A stretch of 64,000 nucleotides of DNA, from positions 1,957,001-2,021,000 of the forward strand of contig JAQGDQ010000004.1 in NCBI GenBank assembly GCA_030141605.1, in the 5' to 3' direction. Of the stretch, positions 58,101-64,000 are shown one piece after another (within the stretch, counting starts at the first letter, position 1; each line of letters opens with the position of its first letter). A program made the position numbers and the translations under genes. The stretch comes from Tubiluchus corallicola (Eukaryota; Priapulida; Priapulimorpha; Priapulimorphida; Tubiluchidae). Under the pieces are notes generated by a model. That model saw nothing but the letters and a program-made list of their open reading frames with translations, was not told the origin of the DNA and did no database searches.

Positions 58101-61100
58101 ACACAAAGGAATTTAGGCATTACTTCGTTTCTAAAATTGATTAAAAGCCTTTGCAGTGCATAGTAAGCTGATGACTCATACTTTTATAGCAGCAATACTA
58201 CACCCATTGGTTAATAGATTCAATCGGTTAATTGGGTCAAAACATGTCCCAGAGTGCGTCTGTTAAGCGGCGACTACTGTATGTTAATGGAGTCAAACAA
58301 ACAATATGTCGCATAGCGGTAGTTTGAAGGGAGGGAGAGTTTGGTTGCTAAAGTTGTATTGCTGGGCTTTGTTTTTAAAACTCTTGAGGTAACTTATGAA
58401 GTTATTTTAACAGCCATAAACTTTTTTCTTTGAGCGCTAATGTGTGAGATTACATCCCATGTATAAACTGTATTATAAACTCTTTTACTGTCTTATAATG
58501 CTAAGAGAGCTCAAGTTTTCTGTCAAGCTTGGTTTCAGAAACTCACAATGTTATAATTTATCTTATGCATTTACCCTTAAAAAATTAAGAATGTACTTTA
58601 CTCAATACATCGATACTTGGTCTTGGTCAAATACAGGCAACTTGTTTTTTTCGAGCAACAATGCTAAATAGTTAAGCGTGTTAATTTATTGTGTGGAATA
58701 TTTGTTCATTTTGTTATTTTTATTTATTAAGGAATGGAGAAAATTTATATGGCACCTTTACCAGTAATGCAGTGATAAAACAAGTGATCGTTTTAATAAA
58801 TACTGCAACCATGTAACACTTGTGTGTGCTAACACATAACATTTAAATACAGAAAAACCAGCTGCGGGTGACATCCAGACGGTATAGATTTTTAGTAAGC
58901 AGAAATCTATTCCAAATTTCAAATAAAAATGCCAATGATAATGTAAAAAATGTGTTGAAATTTAGGAGTAAGTCATATATGTATGATACTTTTTCAGTGT
59001 GTTCATCAACGTAAATTTTGCTTAGTAACATAACTTTTATTGGAAGATTTCAACACATGTCATACTCATACATTTTGCTTTTAATTTCCTGTATTTTTAA
59101 TATTAAATTGGCTTTGTTATTTGTTAGTGAGGTAGCTCCGTCAAGACATTTGCAGTGCAAGTTAGGCAAAATTTACAATTTAAATTTAAAACGAGTTTCG
59201 CAAAGTTAACATTTTGAATCATTTTTTAATTAGAACTTTTGAGAAATTGAACTTTTTTGCAATGTCATCAATGCACACTACAATTTTTTTCTAGCATGGA
59301 ACATATCAAATGTTTCAGCTGGCATTCATTTATTTAGCGTTATTAGGCTTTCTCTAGCTGTATGATTGTTTAGCTATATATTGTATGTGTAGTGTGTTAT
59401 AGAAAAATATAGCTCCCACAAGAAATCCATGGTAAAGCATCTTTGTTTATTGTAGTTTATTTAGGTATTCATCTAGCTTATGGAAGTCTTCTAATTTAGG
59501 TTTAACAGATTCCAGCTGCTCACATTACATATACAATTATACATGCAACCAGCTACCCATTAGTAATTTCTAGGTGACTATTTTTTGTACTTTCTTTTAT
59601 AATAAATAATTATTATGCTTTATTTCAGAGTTGAACATACAGTTGAAGAGCTGGCAAGTTTAGGCCTGCAGCCACGCAGGTCATCTTTACGACCAGGTGT
59701 GGCAAGCTCGGAATCTCCTAAAGCTAGTTCTAAAAGGGGGTAAGTGACTAACTGATATGTCGCATTTCTTAATTTTCTGCATTCATTAATCTCGTTATTG
59801 GCTAGTAAAATTAAAGTTTCATTACTTATCTTAATTTTCCTACCTATAAGTATAAACAAACGAGCATTTTATTGCTGATTTACAATTGCTTGATTTAAAA
59901 GCATTTACAAGTTTTCATTTATGCAGTATTTTAAATATGAGCAATTTCTCTGCAAGCAAATAGGAAAGATTTTCCATAGTGATTACATAATTATTATACC
60001 TAATGAACAATGGCCAGCATTTGTTTGTAAAGTTTAGGCTTTGAAACCGTATTAAATGCATTTCATGCCAGTCTTAAAAATTGCATGACTGGATTGTGAA
60101 TTAAATATTGTAAAACTAGACAATTTTTTTTAAATTTTACACCTTCACTACTCATTAATAGGTTCTTATTTACAAATAAAGTTCTAAAAAAGGGGGATAC
60201 AGGTATACAATTTATTAGGTATATTTGTTCAGAAAGGAGTTTGTGCTTTGCTTTTTGTCGCTTTTAAATCATTGCTGCTATAATCATTGAAATTTGATGT
60301 ATCCTGATCCTGTAGTCAGAGTGTAACTTAGTTGTCATGTTGTCAAGAACCTAGTGCTTTTCTTAGTTTTGCTGATGTCAAATTTTAAATTATTTCTATT
60401 ACATTTTAATGACATGCATAAGTCTAACGAACAGATTTAAATATATCATCACAATATGCTGCATTATTATAATATGAGCTATAGCTGCAAATTATTACAT
60501 CAAAATAGTACATTTACATATTTATTGTTTTTGCAGTATACAGTGACTGTGTCAGTTGAGTGGTTTATGTGCATTGTTCACCTTTGTGGATCGATAGTAA
60601 TGACTCATTTTATTTTATTTGTTCTTGATTGATATAAAGTTACAGTTTTGTTTGGAAGGGCTTAGGCTTACTTCCTTCGTCTTGTCATGATATATTTCTA
60701 TGAAATTAATGTTGTTGAAAACTAAATGCCAAATAGGACTGAAATTAATAAGCAGTTACCTTCATTAACCATATTGTAATAATTATATAGCAAAGCAATT
60801 TTATTTGCACACATTGTTGGTCAAAAGTTTCGACCAACTTAAATGTTCTGTGTATGATCGCAAACAAGCGGGAGCTTGAGCATTTCAGCTTAATTAAGAG
60901 GAATGCACAGTTTTAACTTCATTATAAAGTTGTAGCTAATGGTTTTTAATTTTGTGATGTCTCCTCTGTCAGAAGTTCCAAGGTCTCGAACAACATAAGT
61001 TTGCATCAGGTTATTTGACAGTCTTTAATTTGACTTTTAGCCATATTTGTTACATGAAGTGTGTTCATAGAATTATGGCATGTATGTAAAGAAATTTGCA

Positions 61101-62617
61101 ATACTGAAAAACAGTGTCAGTTGCTGTTAAGCCAGTCATTTTTCTTGTTATTAGTTTATATAGATCTTTTTATACATGTATTTTAATGTTGAGGTTCTTG
61201 ACAGTCCCGTATCTTTTTTTGGATTTTTTTATTTTTAAATTTGTGGGCTAATTCACTAAATTAGTGGCATCTTTGGATATTTGTTTGATGTGATTCTACG
61301 ATTCTACGCATCCACGATTTGATCACCAGATGCACAATGGATGCTTACTGATGTAAAGAAGTATAACTATAAAATTATAAATAACTGATGACCATTTTCT
61401 TCCTTTACCTACGAGACAAAACTATGTGCAGATTTCCTTAAAGATAGTGTAATATTATATTCTTAATATAAATTACCCAAAACAAGGCCAGTAGGATAGG
61501 AAACAAGGAAAAGAGAAAAAGTGAATATAGATCTACAAATGCGAATTTTTATAATTAATTTGCTAGTGAGTGGTGGCATCTAGTGAGGGTTAGAAGCAGT
61601 TTTTCCTCTAGGTGAAGAAGCAAAGTTGTAATTAACAGGAAAGAAATTTCCTAGTGAGGTATACCACAGATAATTAATGGGCATGAGCGAAATAGATGTC
61701 CATTTAGCATTCTGTAATTTCTGCGTTTAGATGTCCAGGTAAACTTTCGGCATTAAGAAATCAATAAGGAGCAATCCTAAGAGCACATTCCATGAAAGCA
61801 ATGGTAAAAGAAAATTGATGTAGCAGTAGACCTATGATGAGCAAGAGACTCTAATTCAGAACTGGCTTTATTAACACTACAGTTTTATGACTTTTTTCCA
61901 TATTTCGGTCATTTTATTCAAGTGGGCTTACAAATTTCATGGATTTTTTTTCATCATTCAATTATTTCTAATGCATTTCCTAACTCCTGCCTTCTTTGCT
62001 AGGGCCTATTAAATTTGAGGCAAGATTAATTCATTAAAATAAAACATTAACAGTGACAATGATGATGACAACAACAACAACAGCAGCCGGCAGCAGCAGC
62101 AACAACGACAACAACTATGACAAAATTAAAATGCACATGTGTTGAGAAAAGTTTTGTTCATTTTCAGTCCTGGTGGTTTTCGTCGTGGTAGTGTGGCAAT
62201 GCCAGGAATAACACAGGCAAAGCGGTAACAAGTTTATTTTTTATATAAGAACAACAAGTTTAAGTATCAAGATCATTCTAGAAAGAAATTATAATCCTGC
62301 TTTGTGTTATAGCGCCACTTCATGAGTATGTTGGTATTATTTATTGCTTTGTTGCAACACAGGCAGTTGCGAATTTGCCAATAAGTCACTTTGCCTATAT
62401 TTACATTTTATATTTTTGCAACGAAAAAAATAAACTGACTGTTTCTGTTTTCTGAACACTGTCACAAAGGCATTCCAACAATGCAAAAAGAGGTCTGCCA
62501 TTTACAAATATGTTATAGCTTTTTGTTACTATATTTTCAATTACTTGATACACACACATGCAGGCACTCTTACAACAATTAACCTAATGTCTAATTAATT
62601 GCAGGAGGAGGCACTGA
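52141..62617 (+). CDS. Unrecognised multi-exon gene, possible Treslin-like; 3' seven coding exons
   Basis: Exons are 52141-52321, 53547-53655, 54715-55097, 57079-57144, 59629-59739, 62168-62224 and 62605-62617. All junctions are GT-AG and in phase (920 coding bases); the 5' exons are missing. Exon 1 of this set encodes a helical stretch (FLVTALVGMDPDM, then NDILLETYYSIILPELNES). The second encodes a basic segment (DWYLKRRNFPSQVCRAIAAQ, then SRNKKKE). The third has SRSRIAVTLR followed by seven 14-residue repeats. The last exons are rich in Ser, Arg and Pro with proline-directed sites (NTPLRRHS, SESPKASSKRG), and the protein ends in QAKRRRH, a likely nuclear localisation signal. I do not recognise the family. 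The helical-then-basic-then-phosphosite layout faintly recalls the replication factor Treslin/TICRR, but this is inference only. The last 13-base exon is the least certain. Confidence 0.6.
52343..52515 (+). pseudogene. Degenerate tandem copy of the exon at 52141-52321
   Basis: Starting 202 bases after the intact exon, the sequence repeats it at high identity (atgacaacataatacgattt versus atgacaacctaatacaattt; shared agcatcatattacctgaatt). The copy has lost the acceptor AG (aa instead), is 8 bases shorter because of a deletion after aatggat, and so is frameshifted. It is a dead exon duplicate lying in the following intron. Confidence 0.9.
54487..54511. repeat. (TA)n microsatellite
   Basis: A run of about 25 alternating bases in an intron of the 52-62 kb gene. 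Confidence 0.95.
54775..55068 (+). repeat. Seven in-frame 42-bp coding repeats
   Basis: Seven consecutive 42-base units encode a 14-residue repeat with consensus (S/P)A(I/V)TL(R/Q)xxSEQPxx, for example SAITLRAESEQPKK and PAIILQSASEQPKE. The third to fifth codons of most units read atc act ttg. Units begin at 54775, 54817, 54859, 54901, 54943, 54985 and 55027, with no length change, so the reading frame has been kept while the sequence diverged. Confidence 0.95.
57221..58279. mobile_element. Pogo/Tigger-like element, copy 2 (1,059 bp), with TA duplication
   Basis: The ends cagtagttgccgcttaatag and (reverse complement) cagtagtcgccgcttaacag form an inverted repeat of about 22-25 bp. TA flanks both sides (57219-57220 and 58280-58281). 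Subterminal ttgactcaa words follow, as in copy 1 at 24998-25692, with which it shares both ends and much of the interior. It lies in the intron 57145-59628 of the unrecognised gene. Confidence 0.9.
57747..57998 (+). pseudogene. Tigger-type transposase remnant, ends joined and middle deleted
   Basis: The 83-aa frame begins MEYKRKDLTVKEKLKILEQY, the CENP-B/pogo N-terminal helix-turn-helix. After about residue 30 it passes directly to a sequence like the extreme C-terminus of Tigger transposases (a helical FMSQLLREKIKQPTLKEFL followed by the stop). The whole DDE catalytic domain is absent. It is an internal-deletion derivative and cannot be an active transposase; it might still bind DNA if expressed. 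Confidence 0.75.
62066..62117. repeat. (CAR)n trinucleotide-rich stretch
   Basis: Interrupted CAA/CAG repeats (acaacaacaacaacagcagc, then cggcagcagcagcaacaac) lie in the intron about 50 bases before the exon at 62168. Confidence 0.9.
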
Positions 62618-63180
62618 AAAATTATGAGACAACTAAACTTGAACCAAGAACCGTGCATTTACAGCACGTATACTATAGTTGGTGCAGAGCAAACTTGAAG
62701 TCGATAAATTAAAGTTAAAGAAACGTAAATTTTATTGAGTTGAGAAAAAATCATAACCATATTTAATGGAAGCAATGAAGTATCGTATTAACAGGGAACT
62801 AACAAAAAACCTGGCTTCGCTTATATATAAGTGATTTCCTGAAACAGGGATGCAGTGTGTCAAATTCTTCACGCGAATGAACTCTATATACTAGTTATAT
62901 ATAGAAGCCAGAGCCGTTTCAGTTGAATTCCAGCCAGTTTATTTCTACAGTCGACTTAGCTGATAAGAAATCCAGCTTTGCTCGCGCCAGCTGCTCATTG
63001 ATGGGAGTCCAGCTAGCCGACATTTTTACCAGCTGCGAAAATTTTTGCTCTTTCGAACAAGTTACTGGCATTGCTCATTGTCTAGTTTTTTGCCGGATTA
63101 CTGCTGTGTTTACCTATCTTGCGAACAGTTTTCTTTTATTTTAGTATTCTGTCTGTCCAGTGTCTACAATTGATGTAACG
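62618..63180. other. 3' flank of the unrecognised gene; nothing else seen
   Basis: Presumably 3' UTR and intergenic DNA. A short gtcgacttagctgataag word near 62931 recurs in similar form near 63788. Confidence 0.4.
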
Positions 63181-63635
63181 GGCATATGATGATGAAATCA
63201 CAGGTTGAAATACGGCAAACGCATTGCAGATTCGCGGTCAGATTGTGCGTATGCTCGCAGAAATACTAAACTTTGGAAATTTTTGAACGAGAAAGCAGTC
63301 AGTTCAAAATTAACACACAAATAGGCAACGTTAGTCAAACGTATGGAATCATTTTGGTGTTCAAGATAAGTTTCGCCAAGAATTGGATTTAAATTATATT
63401 TAGGCATATGATGATGATGATGATGATGAAATCACTGGTTGAAATACGGCAAACGCATTGCGGATTCGCGGTCAGATTGTGCGTATGCTCGCAAAAATAC
63501 TAAACTTTGGAAATTTTTGAACGAGAAAGCAGTCAGTTCCAAATTAACACACAAATAGGCAACGTTAGTCAAACGTATGGAAGCATTTTGGTGTTCAAGA
63601 TAAGTTTCGCCAAGAATTGGATTTAAATTATATTT
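63181..63635. repeat. Recent tandem duplication, about 222-bp unit
   Basis: Copy 1 (63181-63402) and copy 2 (63403-63635) both begin ggcatatgatgatg and end aattggatttaaattatatt. They differ at only a few positions, apart from a 12-base expansion of the ATG trinucleotide tract in copy 2. The similar minus-strand open frames in the two copies follow from this identity and are not evidence for a gene. Confidence 0.95.
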
Positions 63636-63767
63636 GCAATAAATCCATTGTTTTTTTATAAGACATCTGAGTTTGTACAGTAGCTTTTTTCTGTGTATAA
63701 GCAACACAATTTAGCTAATTTTTATTTAAGTAAAAATTTGTAGCTTTAGCTGAATCTTTCTTTAAGC

Positions 63768-63860
63768 CAACGCAGCTGACAAGTCAGTCGACTTAGCTAA
63801 CTGACTCAGCTAACTGATTTACTGTGTGAGTCAGCTGATGTAGTAGCAACTGACTCAGCT
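63768..63860. repeat. Cluster of agctgactcagct-type words
   Basis: Variants of ctgactcagct / agctgacnnagt occur at least five times in about 90 bases, in both orientations. They may be the subterminal part of another transposon end or simple local duplication. Confidence 0.5.
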
Positions 63861-64000
63861 TCAGCCTCTAGTTATATATATATAATATTTCTCAATGTGC
63901 ATCTGGATATCTTACAAAAGGCTACAGAAGCATTGCTAAGTTAACACAGTTTCTTCAGTGCATTCATGCATCGTCCTTCCTGAATGCACTGAACAAACTG

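Noticed and set aside
52141-62617. MTBP as the identity of the 52-62 kb gene, suggested by its position next to MRPL13 in human
   Set aside because: None of the exons resembles the MTBP C-terminal region as I know it, and here the gene is separated from MRPL13 by CTDSPL.
63198-63707. Minus-strand frames containing NPILGETY, similar to the oxysterol-binding-protein motif
   Set aside because: Only eight residues match; the rest, including the HHPP signature expected soon after, is absent. The frame is open twice only because of a recent tandem duplication.

Overview
This is a eukaryotic, almost certainly metazoan, nuclear window. It is AT-rich, its genes are split by many GT-AG introns, and it carries (TA)n and (TG)n microsatellites, decayed LINE reverse transcriptases and several TIR/MITE elements. 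I rebuilt exons by hand from splice sites, codon phase and protein similarity. Three conserved animal genes came out with every junction in phase: squalene epoxidase (SQLE, minus, 12 coding exons), mitochondrial ribosomal protein L13 (MRPL13, plus, first few codons not found) and a CTD small phosphatase of the SCP/CTDSPL family (minus, 9 coding exons). The protein sequences are animal-like and clearly not vertebrate. A complete sterol-pathway enzyme argues against an insect or nematode. A sponge, placozoan, lophotrochozoan or similar marine invertebrate is possible, but I cannot fix the phylum.

Layout. 1-5.1 kb: no gene recognised; microsatellites and a possible promoter-like stretch. 5.1-13.0 kb: SQLE, with a MITE in one intron. 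13.0-22.2 kb: a transposon graveyard. It holds a LINE tail, a long hairpin, two ACGGATCC-motif clusters about 3 kb apart that enclose a 0.9 kb TIR element, and two minus-strand LINE reverse-transcriptase relics. 22.2-27.6 kb: MRPL13, with a third LINE relic and a pogo/Tigger-like element in its introns. 27.6-33.9 kb: mostly featureless, with one candidate small exon. 33.9-48.5 kb: the CTD phosphatase gene, whose intron holds a complete intronless rhodopsin-class GPCR on the opposite strand. 48.5-52.1 kb: divergent intergenic region with weak candidate exons. 52.1-62.6 kb: a plus-strand multi-exon gene of unrecognised function (a Treslin/TICRR-like identity is only a guess). It has a seven-copy 42-bp in-frame coding repeat and a broken tandem copy of one exon. 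62.7-64 kb: a recent 0.22 kb tandem duplication and short motif clusters.

The genes do not form an operon or pathway. SQLE acts in sterol synthesis at the ER, MRPL13 in mitochondrial translation, the phosphatase in dephosphorylation of RNA polymerase II CTD and related substrates, and the GPCR in cell-surface signalling. SQLE and MRPL13 both lie on human 8q24, so their closeness here may be a remnant of ancient linkage. The most noteworthy items are the nested GPCR, the short N-terminus of SQLE, the transposase relic that joins the two ends of a Tigger-like protein, the duplicated dead exon, and the 14-residue repeat protein.
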